A stretch of DNA of 64,000 nt from Nodularia sp034931045 (lineage in GTDB: Bacteria > Cyanobacteriota > Cyanobacteriia > Cyanobacteriales > Nostocaceae). Under the pieces are notes generated by a model. The model saw only the letters and a list, made by a program, of their open reading frames with translations, did no database searches and was not told where the DNA came from. The DNA is taken from NCBI RefSeq assembly GCF_034931045.1, contig NZ_JAYGHH010000021.1, forward strand, positions 10,721 through 74,720, in the 5' to 3' direction. Both the position numbers and the translations under genes were made by a program. Within the stretch, counting starts at the first letter, position 1; every line of letters starts with the position of its first letter. Below, piece by piece: positions 45,457 through 54,280 of the stretch.

Positions 45457-46626
45457 TTATGCCTCGTGGTGATGATCTTCGGATAAACTCTGTTGATTAG
45501 GTACAGTCCGCATTTTACTCATTTGAGTCAGAGCATATTTGGCCGTTTTCTGCACATCGTTATCTGGGTCTTCCAGTGCGTGGGCTAACATCTGGCTCAT
45601 TTGAATCATCATGTCATAAACGCGAGTTAGGTCACGAATCGCATTTTGTCGTACCTGTGGACTTTCATCTTGCAATGAAATAGCCAAAGCCCGGTTCATG
45701 GGTTTGAGTGCGCGAGCGCTAATTTCTGACAAGGCAGCCAAAATTAAACTCCGTTGTTGAGAATCGGCATGAATCATCAAGTCTATCAATGGCTGAATTG
45801 CTCTTGAGTCGCCTTGCTGACCTAAATCCCAAATAGCCTTGCGCCGCTTTGTGCGATCGCTATCACGTAAGTCATGAATCAGTTCATCAATAATACTCAG
45901 TTTGCTCAAACGTGAAGTTGTTTCAGGTGATATTACTGTTGTAGTAATTGATGCTGTTGCTGTTTGCGGACTGAGAATAGATACATCATCTTGGTACTGT
46001 TCTGATACCTTTTCTAACTCTGGTAATGGTTGGCTTACTAGGTCTTCTTTACCAGGACTCAACGCTTTGAATTCCATACTTGTAGATTCTGGTTGGTCTT
46101 GATGTTTCATCTGACTCAACCATCTGAGTAGGAACAGGAGTGCGCCAATACTGCCGATAATTCCCATACCCAATAATGACAACCACATTAGCCCTCGCTG
46201 GCTTGGTTGCGGTTGCTCAGTTTCTGGGACAGTTACAGGAATACAAGGGGCGGTGACAGCAAACTGATTTATTTGTGTCCAAGCTGTTTGCAGACTACGC
46301 CTAGTTGCTACATCGACAGTACCATCTGTTTTTGCTAAATTTTGGGATTTCTGAAACTCAATGACAGAATTTTGCGTATTTCGTCCATATATTCCATCTA
46401 TCGCCCCATCGTAGTATCCTAAATCCTTTAATTGAATTTGCATTACCTGAATATATGACCCTTGACTACCAAATTGGACAACCTCCTCGGTGATAGGTAT
46501 TGTCGAACTTGTTTGTGCCATTTTTGGGGATGCGAGGTCAGGTGCTGCTGTACTTGCACGATGCGGGTAAATACCCAAGCAAGTAAGACAGGTCAAAATT
46601 AGAATTGAGGAATAACATTGCCTCAT
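45457..46626 (-). CDS. Peptidoglycan-binding, single-pass membrane protein with HEAT repeats
   Basis: Three parts are visible in 389 residues: a signal/anchor and a PG_binding_1 domain (about 45-115, LQLKDLGYYDGAIDGIYGRN and TVDVATRRSLQTAW); one membrane helix (MWLSLLGMGIIGSIGALLFL, about 148-168); and a C-terminal HEAT/armadillo-like domain (about 245-375) with RKAIWDLGQQGDSRAIQPLI and PQVRQNAIRDL. With a normal signal peptide, the PG-binding part would be periplasmic and the HEAT part cytosolic, a wall-to-cytosol bridge. Convergent with the DUF2141 gene (9-base gap). Confidence 0.8.
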   Translation of the reverse strand: MRQCYSSILILTCLTCLGIYPHRASTAAPDLASPKMAQTSSTIPITEEVVQFGSQGSYIQVMQIQLKDLGYYDGAIDGIYGRNTQNSVIEFQKSQNLAKTDGTVDVATRRSLQTAWTQINQFAVTAPCIPVTVPETEQPQPSQRGLMWLSLLGMGIIGSIGALLFLLRWLSQMKHQDQPESTSMEFKALSPGKEDLVSQPLPELEKVSEQYQDDVSILSPQTATASITTTVISPETTSRLSKLSIIDELIHDLRDSDRTKRRKAIWDLGQQGDSRAIQPLIDLMIHADSQQRSLILAALSEISARALKPMNRALAISLQDESPQVRQNAIRDLTRVYDMMIQMSQMLAHALEDPDNDVQKTAKYALTQMSKMRTVPNQQSLSEDHHHEA

Positions 46627-46743
46627 ATTGACAGTTTTACCCTGGAGTGTTATTGGAGCTATCGATTTTACAATAACGTCAAGATACCTAAATGTTAACT
46701 TTTCAAGTAATAAAGTAACAAAAAAAACATGAAATTGACTAAT

Positions 46744-47757
46744 TTATTTATGAACTGATGCTTCTAAAACTGGTGATGGTGGTGTAGTTTCTTTTTTAAC
46801 ATTCTCTTGATTTTGTCCCGCCCAGTTATCACGCTGGTTAATGAGATAGACGCTAATTAAAGTCATTCCTACTCCCACCCACTGTAAGGGACTGAGAACT
46901 TCTGAGAGCAAGAGATTGCCAAATAATAGGGCAAAAATTGGCGTGAGAAAGGTTAAAGAACTAAGACTGGTGAGACTACCGCTAGAAGCAAAATAGAAAA
47001 ATAATCCATAGGCGATCGCACTTCCAAATACTGTGGCATATCCCAAGGCAATCCATTCAGATGTCATCAGATTTTGCCACTGTTGAGATTCTGCTACAGA
47101 GGAAATTCCCCACAACGGCAATCCACCCAAAATCATGTGCCATCCCGTAGCAGCTACCGGGTCAGCATACCTACACACAAACCGAATCATGACTGTTCCC
47201 ACGGCCATTGAGAGGGCAGCTAACAACATTAACCATTCACCACTAGCAAATAAATCTTGCCATTCGCCCATAGTCACATTGACGTTGGCATCAAAAAATT
47301 GCAAAATCCACTCATCGGGCAAGCCAATTAAACTAATACCGACCACTCCCAGCCCTAATCCTAGCCATCCCCACAAACCAATATGTTCCTGGAATAACCA
47401 CAACGACAGCAAAGCCACTGCCAAAGGTTGAGAGTCAATCATTACAGATCCGAGTCCAGCACTAGTTCTGACTAATCCCTCTGCCAAAAAGCCTTGAAAT
47501 AAAGCCCCATCTATCAAGGCAAATAAAATAATCCACAGCCATGCTGACCAACCCTTGGGTTGGGGTTTATCCATCAAGACGGCTGCAATCAAAATTAACA
47601 CCCCAGCTGGTAACAATCGCATACCTGCCATAAATAGGGGTGTCGTGTGGGGTATGACTCCTTTCATCGCCACCATTGCCGTTCCCCATAGAAAAAACGG
47701 GGCGATTAACAGTAAGGAAGTCCAGGGAAATTTAGATGCACTGAGTTTCAGTTGCAT
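46744..47757 (-). CDS. EamA/DMT-family transporter
   Basis: About 337 residues with ten hydrophobic helices in two EamA repeats: FLWGTAMVAMKGVIPHTTPLF... in the first and GWHMILGGLPLWGISSVAES... in the second, ending before a charged tail. Drug/metabolite transporters of this type move small metabolites in or out. The ATG at 47757 (MQLKLSAS) is preferred to an in-frame TTG at 47784. Stand-alone. Confidence 0.87.
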   Translation of the reverse strand: MQLKLSASKFPWTSLLLIAPFFLWGTAMVAMKGVIPHTTPLFMAGMRLLPAGVLILIAAVLMDKPQPKGWSAWLWIILFALIDGALFQGFLAEGLVRTSAGLGSVMIDSQPLAVALLSLWLFQEHIGLWGWLGLGLGVVGISLIGLPDEWILQFFDANVNVTMGEWQDLFASGEWLMLLAALSMAVGTVMIRFVCRYADPVAATGWHMILGGLPLWGISSVAESQQWQNLMTSEWIALGYATVFGSAIAYGLFFYFASSGSLTSLSSLTFLTPIFALLFGNLLLSEVLSPLQWVGVGMTLISVYLINQRDNWAGQNQENVKKETTPPSPVLEASVHK

Positions 47758-48100
47758 GGGTTTACTGATGCCTTTGTTTAACAAATGCCAAAATTGCTTT
47801 ACCCAATTTTACCGAATTATGTACTTTTGTGTTCGCTCAGAATATTGGTGAACGGGAAATAATAATTAGGATGAAAGTTATTGCCTCAGATAGATGATAT
47901 TTCCAGAAAGATGATGGGATTTTTGCAAAATGTATATGGTTTGACAAACAACTGAGTAAGCTTTGTGCTTATTAAGCAGATAATTACTCAAAATATTCCT
48001 ATGATGATGGATACCTGAGATACGAAACTAGCGCACCCAATCGCTTAAAGCTAATCAGAGCTAGTGGGTAGATTAACCATTCAAAGCTGTGGAGTTTTCC
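47758..48100. other. Divergent intergenic region before the small secreted protein trio
   Basis: About 340 bases with no gene; contains the promoters of the EamA gene and the secreted protein cluster. GGTTTGACAAAC near 47938 is a possible -35 element without a convincing -10. Confidence 0.35.
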
Positions 48101-48448
48101 ATGAATAAATTTATCATTGGTCTATTCACTGTCAGTGCGATCGCATTTGCTTCTAGTCCTGCTCATGCTCGGCCTCATCATGTTGATAATGCTCAAATTA
48201 TCAACCAGGAGAATATTATTACTGGCGATGGTAATACAAGTGTGAATCGGGCAACACAAGTTCATCAAAATGTTCGCACAAATTCCAGACGTGGTGGTAG
48301 TTCATCTAGCGGTCAAGTCACCAATCAGCGCTGTGATACTGTTGGTTTTTACAATAGGTGTATAAACAATGCTTCTCAAAGCAACCAACAAATTGAGCAA
48401 GGACACCAACAACGTAATTTTCATCGAGGCAGATTTAATAGACATTAA
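48101..48448 (+). CDS. Small secreted Asn/Gln-rich protein 1
   Basis: The 115-residue product has a clear signal peptide (cut after SSPAHA-RP) and an Asn/Gln/His/Arg-rich mature chain of about 93 residues, with exactly two cysteines (NQRCDTVGFYNRCINN). The segment AQIINQENIITGDGNTSVNR looks like beta-strand-forming repeats, vaguely like curlin or other self-assembling proteins. No known domain. ATG at 48101 chosen over GTG at 48089. First of three tandem small secreted genes; a strong hairpin (48497-48536) follows. Confidence 0.75.
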   Translation: MNKFIIGLFTVSAIAFASSPAHARPHHVDNAQIINQENIITGDGNTSVNRATQVHQNVRTNSRRGGSSSSGQVTNQRCDTVGFYNRCINNASQSNQQIEQGHQQRNFHRGRFNRH

Positions 48449-48496
48449 TAATTGGCATTTTTCCAGGCGTTAAATTGAGTTACTGCTGCTAAATTA

Positions 48497-48545
48497 TTAG
48501 GGTAAAGCTGATATGTAAAACATAACTTTACCCTAAACTTTTTCT
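48497..48545 (+). terminator. Terminator between secreted proteins 1 and 2
   Basis: TTAGGGTAAAG-18-CTTTACCCTAA is a perfect 11-bp stem followed by a T-rich run, so gene 1 probably terminates here and genes 2 and 3 need another promoter or read-through. Confidence 0.8.
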
Positions 48546-48568
48546 TTAATTTGGGGTTTCCCATACTT

Positions 48569-48895
48569 ATGGACAAATTTTTTTCACTGCTAATTTTTTT
48601 CAGTTTATTTCTACCTGTTGTTACCCAAGCAAGTGAAATAGATATGCAAGCAGGATCTGTGAGAATTCGTCAAGATTCCCACGGAAATATTCATGTGGAA
48701 ACTGAAAATACAGAGCTAAGTGTTCCTTCCAGAAGAAGCTACATAAATAGAAATAGTCCACTTAGTCATTTCAACATTTTCTGGAGAAATACCTGTAAAG
48801 AATCAGGTAGTGTTGTTAAACAAGAAACCACACAAATTCGCAGAAATAGTAGACACAGCACTCAAAGTAGTCAAGTTTACGTGTCTTGTTATTAA
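48569..48895 (+). CDS. Small secreted protein 2
   Basis: The 108-residue product has a signal peptide (MDKFFSLLIFFSLFLPVVTQ, cut near TQA-SE) and a polar mature chain with exactly two cysteines (RNTCKES and VSCY at the end), rich in Ser/Arg/Asn. It has no known domain. It lies 120 bases after protein 1 and 23 bases before protein 3. ATG at 48569 chosen over TTG at 48551. Confidence 0.7.
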   Translation: MDKFFSLLIFFSLFLPVVTQASEIDMQAGSVRIRQDSHGNIHVETENTELSVPSRRSYINRNSPLSHFNIFWRNTCKESGSVVKQETTQIRRNSRHSTQSSQVYVSCY

Positions 48896-48918
48896 CGTCA
48901 GAAAATGAGGCAATTTAG

Positions 48919-49299
48919 ATGAAATATAAAGATTTATATCTTGGTTTCTTATCTTTTGGGATGTGTTTAATTGTGACTGCTATTACTACTAAACCCGCAG
49001 TAGCACAGTGTGTAATGTCCCATGTTGGTGTGCAACTGAATATATCTAACACACCAGCCAAACAAACTTCTAATGTGGAAATGATCAGTCCAAAGTCCTG
49101 TACAGGAAATACCAGTTCTTCTACAGCAGTACAAGTAAATACTGGTAATAATGGACGAGTGAGACAGCATCAAGAAGTTCGTCACGAAATTAGGAATAGT
49201 GGTAATGGTCGTAATAGGACTGGTATGAGTGGAAGAACTATTAAAAGTAACATAGTTATTCCTGTTAATATCACCACACCAAAAAACTTTCGCCCCTAA
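48919..49299 (+). CDS. Small secreted Asn/Ser/Thr-rich protein 3
   Basis: The 126-residue product has a signal peptide (cut near AVA-QC) and a mature chain with exactly two cysteines (QCVMS and SCTGN), many Asn/Thr/Ser and a VQLNISNTPA / VQVNTGNNGR beta-type pattern similar to protein 1. It is probably co-transcribed with protein 2. The three proteins share size, signal peptide, two cysteines and composition but little alignable sequence. Function unknown. Confidence 0.7.
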   Translation: MKYKDLYLGFLSFGMCLIVTAITTKPAVAQCVMSHVGVQLNISNTPAKQTSNVEMISPKSCTGNTSSSTAVQVNTGNNGRVRQHQEVRHEIRNSGNGRNRTGMSGRTIKSNIVIPVNITTPKNFRP

Positions 49300-49311
49300 C
49301 AATGGCTTAGT

Positions 49312-49339
49312 CGGTGCGTTACACAATGTTAACGCACCA
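49312..49339. repeat. GGTGCGTTA..TAACGCACC hairpin repeat
   Basis: GGTGCGTTA-9-TAACGCACC forms a 9-bp stem between the secreted protein cluster and the convergent ppx gene. The same GTGCGTTA...AACGCAC palindrome is widespread in bacterial genomes as a REP-like element and may act as a bidirectional transcription barrier. Confidence 0.6.
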
Positions 49340-49355
49340 AAAAATCTTGTATAAC

Positions 49356-51005
49356 CTATATTTTGGCAAAAGGAGACTGTTTCAATTTAGCCAACAATTT
49401 TACTTTAAATTCGTCTTCAAACACTGGTTTTTTAAAATCTAAGCTCCAAAGTTCTAAAGCACAATCATCATCAGATTTAGAGGGAAAAATCAACATTTGA
49501 AATTCCTGGCTATCAGGATTGTAGTCACATTGTACGTGAGCGATCGCACCAATTTGTCGCCGATCTAATGCAACTGCTAATCTCAACAGCGCACTCAATT
49601 GGCTGACTATTTGTCGATGCTCTTTATTCAGTAAATTCCGGTAATTTTCGTGTTTTTTCTTAGGCTGTGATTTGCGGTGATAACGGGCTAAATTAGCAAT
49701 AATTTCAATTTCGGTTTCAGTGTAGCCGAGTAATTCACTATTGCGAACTAAATAGTAGGAATGCTTGTGGTGAGACGAATGGCTGATGTAATGCCCACAA
49801 TTATGTAAGATAGCCGCAGCCCATAACATTTGTCGCTCATTGACTCCCCAGTTATGTAATATTCCTTGGGTTTGGTCAAATAAACTCAAAGCAAATAAGG
49901 CCACGCGATCGCTATGTTCTAAATTAATCTGATACTTATCAGCCTGTTTCAATACACTGCGTTCACGGACTGAACCTTGATAGCGCAGTCGATCTTCAAT
50001 CAAACTGTGGGCTAACATCCAATCTACAATCACACCTTCCCGGAGGGCGCGCCCGCATACTGTCACTGATTCCACCCCTAATAAACTCATAGCCTCCTGT
50101 AAAACAACAGCACCAGCCAAAATCACTTCCGCTCGTTTATCTGGCATACCGGGTATATGAGAAATCTCCGAGTTAGACATTTTTCGCAAGCGATATACCC
50201 AATTCTGCAAGTCCTTCAGGCTGAACTCGTAGCCATTCAGGGTGGAAGGAATAGTATCTAAATTTTCCCGTGCATGAATCATGGCTAGGGTTTCAATCGT
50301 CCCGGAGGTTCCCACCAAACGGGGAGATTCCCCCAATTTGATATTTGCTAGGACATCTTCTACAGAACGTTCTAACATCCCACGTGTATAGGCTTGCAGA
50401 TACTGAAACTCGGCATCGCTGATGGGATCATTCTTGATAAACTCGCTAGTGAGTCTCACTGCGCCAACTTTTGTACTGGTAAGACTGCGGGCTTCTTGAC
50501 TGTCCCCCAAAATTAATTCTGTGGAACCACCGCCAATATCAACAATAATATGGGGTTGGTTGTGAAATTCCATCCCCGACAGTACACCTAGATAGATGCG
50601 TCGGGCTTCTTCTTGTCCAGAAATTAAGTCAACGCTTAAACCTAACTCTTCTTCTACTCTGTGCAGAAAATTTCGACCATTAGGGGCTTCTCGCACAGCG
50701 CTGGTTGCTACGGCGATGATTGTTTCTGCGTTGGCTGTTTTGGCAACTTCTTGAAAGCGTCTCAGGGCAGTAATCGCCTTGTCAATAATCTCTGCTTTCA
50801 GTTCTCCAGTTGTGATATCACGATTACCTAGTCTGACGGTTTCTTTTTCTTTGGCAATAATCCGAAACGATGGTAACGTCGGGTCAATTTTTACTACTAC
50901 CATGTGCAGAGAATTAGTTCCCATGTCAATGGCAGCAATAATCCTGTTTTGCTTAACTGGTGGGGTGCTAACACTGTCCCAGTTAGCTGAAACTAAATTC
51001 AGCAT
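49356..51005 (-). CDS. ppx: Ppx/GppA exopolyphosphatase-family phosphatase
   Basis: The enzyme removes phosphate from polyphosphate or pppGpp. The 549-residue protein has the actin-fold phosphate loops IAAIDMGTNSLHMVVVKID and IVDIGGGSTELILG, GTSGTIETLAMIHA, and a C-terminal HD-like domain (about 330-510) with the HNCGHYISHSSHHKHSYYL stretch. The length is normal for the cyanobacterial two-domain form. The gene is transcribed away from ubiA. Confidence 0.93.
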   Translation of the reverse strand: MLNLVSANWDSVSTPPVKQNRIIAAIDMGTNSLHMVVVKIDPTLPSFRIIAKEKETVRLGNRDITTGELKAEIIDKAITALRRFQEVAKTANAETIIAVATSAVREAPNGRNFLHRVEEELGLSVDLISGQEEARRIYLGVLSGMEFHNQPHIIVDIGGGSTELILGDSQEARSLTSTKVGAVRLTSEFIKNDPISDAEFQYLQAYTRGMLERSVEDVLANIKLGESPRLVGTSGTIETLAMIHARENLDTIPSTLNGYEFSLKDLQNWVYRLRKMSNSEISHIPGMPDKRAEVILAGAVVLQEAMSLLGVESVTVCGRALREGVIVDWMLAHSLIEDRLRYQGSVRERSVLKQADKYQINLEHSDRVALFALSLFDQTQGILHNWGVNERQMLWAAAILHNCGHYISHSSHHKHSYYLVRNSELLGYTETEIEIIANLARYHRKSQPKKKHENYRNLLNKEHRQIVSQLSALLRLAVALDRRQIGAIAHVQCDYNPDSQEFQMLIFPSKSDDDCALELWSLDFKKPVFEDEFKVKLLAKLKQSPFAKI

Positions 51006-51270
51006 CTAGATTTCTCTCATTTAAGGAAGGACTTTAGCAAGTTGGTGTGTCGGGGTGTTCAGCACTTTGTTGATACTCAATAAATATATTCTTAGTCTGA
51101 CTATGTGCAAAGGCTATATCATCTCAGAACAGTTACCTACTATCGACAGATGCGCCTGATAACTGGAAAAAGTGATATGTCCTGAGTAATATTACTAGTT
51201 TCTCACACTTTTTTCATAACAAGTAATAGTTTAAGTTTTGTAACTGCGATCGCCTGTTAACGGTTGTGCT

Positions 51271-51302
51271 TTGACAAATATAAAATCAAGTTATTCTATA
51301 AA
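51271..51302 (+). promoter_or_regulatory. Candidate promoter of the prenyltransferase gene
   Basis: TTGACA at 51271-51276 and TATAAA at 51297-51302 resemble -35 and -10 boxes, though the 20-base spacing is long. AAGGTG (51330-51335) is the likely ribosome-binding site. The rest of the 51006-51339 region shows no gene. Confidence 0.35.
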
Positions 51303-51348
51303 TGTAAAGATGTGTAAACCAGCCCTCTAAGGTGATTAATTGATTTAT

Positions 51349-52236
51349 ATGCTGAATCCTCAAGAACTCAAACAGGAACCAGTCTGGCTGACTATTATCC
51401 GGCTTTTGCGGTGGCATAAACCAGAAGGACGGCTAATTTTAATGATTCCTGCCCTTTGGTCTGTTTTTTTAGCAGCCTCTGGAAAACCACCTTTACCTTT
51501 AGTATGTGTAATTGTTTTAGGTACTCTAGCCACGAGTGCGGTTGGTTGTGTAGTCAACGATTTGTGGGATCGGAATATTGATCCAGAAGTAGAGAGAACA
51601 CGCGATCGCCCCTTAGCTTCTCGCGCCCTATCTATCAAAGTCGGAATTGTAGTCGCTATTGTTTCCCTATTCTGTGCAGCAGCACTGGCTTTATATCTTA
51701 ATCCCTTAAGTTTCTGGTTATCTGTGGCGGCTGTACCAGTAATTGTGCTTTATCCAGGTGCAAAGCGAGTATTTCCAGTCCCGCAGCTGGTACTTTCCAT
51801 TGCTTGGGGTTTTGCGGTGTTGATTAGCTGGAGTGCGGTAACACAAACTCTGTCTCAACCCACTTGGCTATTGTGGGGCGCGACTATATTGTGGACATTG
51901 GGATTTGATACGGTTTATGCTATGAGCGATCGCGACGATGATCGTCGCATTGGTATTAATTCCAGCGCTTTATTTTTTGGTAATTACGCCCCTCTAGCTA
52001 TTGGTATTTTCTTTCTTAGTACAGTAATTTTACTGGCTTGGTTAGGTATATTGATTCATCTTAATTTAGCCTTTTGGGTTGGACTAGCAATTGCTACTAT
52101 TGGCTGGATTTGGCAGTGTTTACGTTTAATCAGCCAAGATTTACCTAACGATGAGTATGGGCAAATGTTCCGCCAAAATGTCTGGGTTGGTTTTATTTTA
52201 CTTGCGGGAATGATTGCCGGATCTTTTGTCGGGTAG
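51349..52236 (+). CDS. ubiA: 4-hydroxybenzoate polyprenyltransferase (UbiA family)
   Basis: UbiA attaches a polyprenyl chain to 4-hydroxybenzoate; in cyanobacteria it serves plastoquinone synthesis. The roughly 295-residue protein has eight or so membrane helices and both Asp-rich prenyl-diphosphate motifs: NDLWDRNIDPEVERTRDRPL and DTVYAMSDRDDDRRIG. The ATG at 51349 is used; AAGGTG at 51330-51335 is better spaced for an in-frame TTG at 51340, which would add three residues. Alone on its strand. Confidence 0.92.
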   Translation: MLNPQELKQEPVWLTIIRLLRWHKPEGRLILMIPALWSVFLAASGKPPLPLVCVIVLGTLATSAVGCVVNDLWDRNIDPEVERTRDRPLASRALSIKVGIVVAIVSLFCAAALALYLNPLSFWLSVAAVPVIVLYPGAKRVFPVPQLVLSIAWGFAVLISWSAVTQTLSQPTWLLWGATILWTLGFDTVYAMSDRDDDRRIGINSSALFFGNYAPLAIGIFFLSTVILLAWLGILIHLNLAFWVGLAIATIGWIWQCLRLISQDLPNDEYGQMFRQNVWVGFILLAGMIAGSFVG

Positions 52237-52418
52237 TGAAAACAAAAAGCGACCTAGCCCATTTAGCCAGATCGTCATGTCGATTTAAAAGTCGTTAATC
52301 TACTCACAATAATACCGGAAAAATTCCTAAAATGGCTTGACATTTATTACGCAATTATTATCAATTGTTTCGATATTTTCACCACGAAACCAGAAACTAA
52401 GAAAAGTATGTTCAATTA

Positions 52419-52606
52419 GGGCTGCCTGAATAAATACAGCAGTTTGCAGGTAGATAAGGTACAGATTTAATACTAAAACTCTTGTGGGGTGGGCATCCTG
52501 CCCGCCTTAGTGTACCTCTAAAAAATTAAATATGCTGTATAAAACCCAGATAAATCAGAAAATTTGGGGCTGACAGATACCTATTCCCTACCTCTTCAGC
52601 AAACCC
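52419..52606. mobile_element. MITE-like element, family A copy 2 (188 bp, complete)
   Basis: GGGCTGCCTGAATAAATACA at the left and TCTTCAGCAAACCC at the right (reverse complement GGGTTTGCTGAAGA) are terminal inverted repeats, and the element is flanked by a perfect 6-bp duplication CAATTA (52413-52418 and 52607-52612). No coding capacity. Right half recurs, inverted, at 53443-53496; a gap-filled relative lies at 27205-27398. It also contains GTGGGGTGGGCATCCTGCCC, a hairpin. Confidence 0.8.
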
Positions 52607-52612
52607 CAATTA

Positions 52613-52856
52613 CCAATAATAATTTTAATAAACCCGCCCCTAGTACCGCCGTGAAGTCAAAAGTTAAAATAGGCTTTTGATTGATTTTAAATAGTTGTCC
52701 CATTTACGCCCTGCTTTACTAGTTGGTTTCTACTTTATAATAATTTTACAATCGCCTCGTAATTTGCGTGAATTAAGCAAAGTTTTGCTCAATATCTCGG
52801 TTAGCAGCTTTTAGTAGTTGGGTATATGAATATTAAATTTAGATATACTCAACTCA
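52613..52856. other. Intergenic region before the unknown exported protein
   Basis: About 240 bases without a gene or recognised repeat. GTATATGAATATTAAATTTAG just before the start may contain a promoter; no strong ribosome-binding site is seen. Confidence 0.35.
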
Positions 52857-53432
52857 ATGAAGCGATCGCATATTATTGACATAGCCATAATAGCTCTACT
52901 TTCCTTAAGTAGTCTTGGCATTGTTGGGGGAAGTGTTTTTTTACAAAATTCTGTTAACAATAGCAGCAAAGTTAAAATAATAACTGATACGTCACGCTAT
53001 CAAGAAATACTCCAACACTTCGGGTCTAATCACGAATATATTACACACTTTCCTCACGCCCTATATGGGGCTAAAAATGTTCGTATCGCCTATTATTCTG
53101 GACTTCCAACAGAAGAAAAATTTTTTCAAATCAGGCTTAAGCATTCACCAGAAAAAATCCAAAAATTACTTGCACAATATAAGAAAATCGCTAAGTATCA
53201 GTATACAGGTGGTAACACCAACGATCATGTTAACTTACACAATGGTGTGCCAACAACATTTTTTTACACTAGTGATGCTTCTAAAGAATCATTTCCAGCC
53301 ACTTACGAAATATTAGTATTAGATGCCAAAGACACAGGTACACCTGGTTTTAAATGGAATCACGGGCATAGTTACGGCGTAGCTATTGATAGTTCAGCCT
53401 CTGAAATTGTTTATTGGACTGAAAAATGGTAA
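52857..53432 (+). CDS. Hypothetical membrane-anchored or exported protein
   Basis: The 191-residue protein has one N-terminal hydrophobic helix (DIAIIALLSLSSLGIVGGSV) and a soluble domain with no recognisable family (FPHALYGAKNVRIAYYSGLP, TSDASKESFPATYEILVLDA, WNHGHSYGVAIDSSASEIVY). It lies between a complete MITE copy (52419-52606) and an inverted partial copy (53443-53496), which may mean local rearrangement or acquisition. Unknown function. Confidence 0.65.
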   Translation: MKRSHIIDIAIIALLSLSSLGIVGGSVFLQNSVNNSSKVKIITDTSRYQEILQHFGSNHEYITHFPHALYGAKNVRIAYYSGLPTEEKFFQIRLKHSPEKIQKLLAQYKKIAKYQYTGGNTNDHVNLHNGVPTTFFYTSDASKESFPATYEILVLDAKDTGTPGFKWNHGHSYGVAIDSSASEIVYWTEKW

Positions 53433-53442
53433 TTCATAATTA

Positions 53443-53496
53443 GGGTTTGCTGAAGAGGTAGGGAATAAGGAATAGGTATCTGTCAGCCCCAAAATT
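53443..53496. mobile_element. Partial copy of MITE family A
   Basis: GGGTTTGCTGAAGAGGTAGG and on to GGTATCTGTCAGCCCCAAA match the inverted right half of the element at 52419-52606 almost perfectly, except a 7-bp duplication (GGAATAA) and one terminal base. The other end is missing; the copy stops near the start of the dipeptidase gene. Confidence 0.75.
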
Positions 53497-53563
53497 CAGA
53501 CTTTTGATGGTAAAATCTTCAAAAATCTTGCATCTACTTTCGGGTTTATCAGCCTCAAAACTT

Positions 53564-54280
53564 ATGAGACCGTATCACCAAATACCTATTCTTGAATGTG
53601 GTGAATTGTTAATACAGATTCCTTTGGAATTATTTGCAGTGGAATCTCCCCATCCTTATGAAAAACTTGGTGCAAACTATGGGGAACATTCACCTTATTA
53701 TCTCCGCCAAAGTGTGATTGATAATTTAATTCAAGCCCAAAATTATCTACAAGAACTGCATCCTCATTGGTATATCCAAATCTTTGATGCTTATCGCCCT
53801 GTGGCTGTACAACAGTTTATGGTAGATTACAGTTTTGCCCAAGCGTTAGAACAGAAAGGTTTGACTGAGGCGGAGTTATCACCCAACCAACGCCAAGAGA
53901 TTTGGGAGTCGGTTTATGAAATTTGGGCTGTACCCAGTTTTGATGAAAAAACTCCCCCTCCCCACAGTACGGGTGCGGCTGTAGATGTGACGCTGGTAAA
54001 TGATGCTGGGGAAATAGTTGATATGGGTTCGCCCATTGATGAATTGTCAGAGCGATCGCATCCCAATTATTATGCCAATAGTGACCACCCAGATGCACCA
54101 CAATACCACGCTCATCGGCAATTATTACATGATGTGATGTTAAAAGCTGGGTTCCAACGCAACCCTAGAGAATGGTGGCATTTTTCCTTTGGTGATCAGA
54201 TGTGGGCTTGGTTGTATAATCAAAATAATCCGGCTGATCCTTTAACTGCACGTTATGGCCGGAAAATAGCGAACCCTTGA
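53564..54280 (+). CDS. ddpX: D-alanyl-D-alanine dipeptidase (VanX/DdpX, peptidase M15)
   Basis: The enzyme splits D-Ala-D-Ala, in murein recycling or turnover. The roughly 238-residue protein has the zinc-site motifs HSTGAAVDVTL (His, Asp) and EWWHFSFG (Glu, His), plus FDAYRPVAVQQ. In-frame ATG at 53507 would add 19 codons, but that leader runs from just after the partial MITE copy and looks unlike the family; family members usually begin with MxPYxxIPI as at 53564. It overlaps the next gene by four bases (stop TGA within TTGA), so they are translationally coupled. Confidence 0.88.
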   Translation: MRPYHQIPILECGELLIQIPLELFAVESPHPYEKLGANYGEHSPYYLRQSVIDNLIQAQNYLQELHPHWYIQIFDAYRPVAVQQFMVDYSFAQALEQKGLTEAELSPNQRQEIWESVYEIWAVPSFDEKTPPPHSTGAAVDVTLVNDAGEIVDMGSPIDELSERSHPNYYANSDHPDAPQYHAHRQLLHDVMLKAGFQRNPREWWHFSFGDQMWAWLYNQNNPADPLTARYGRKIANP

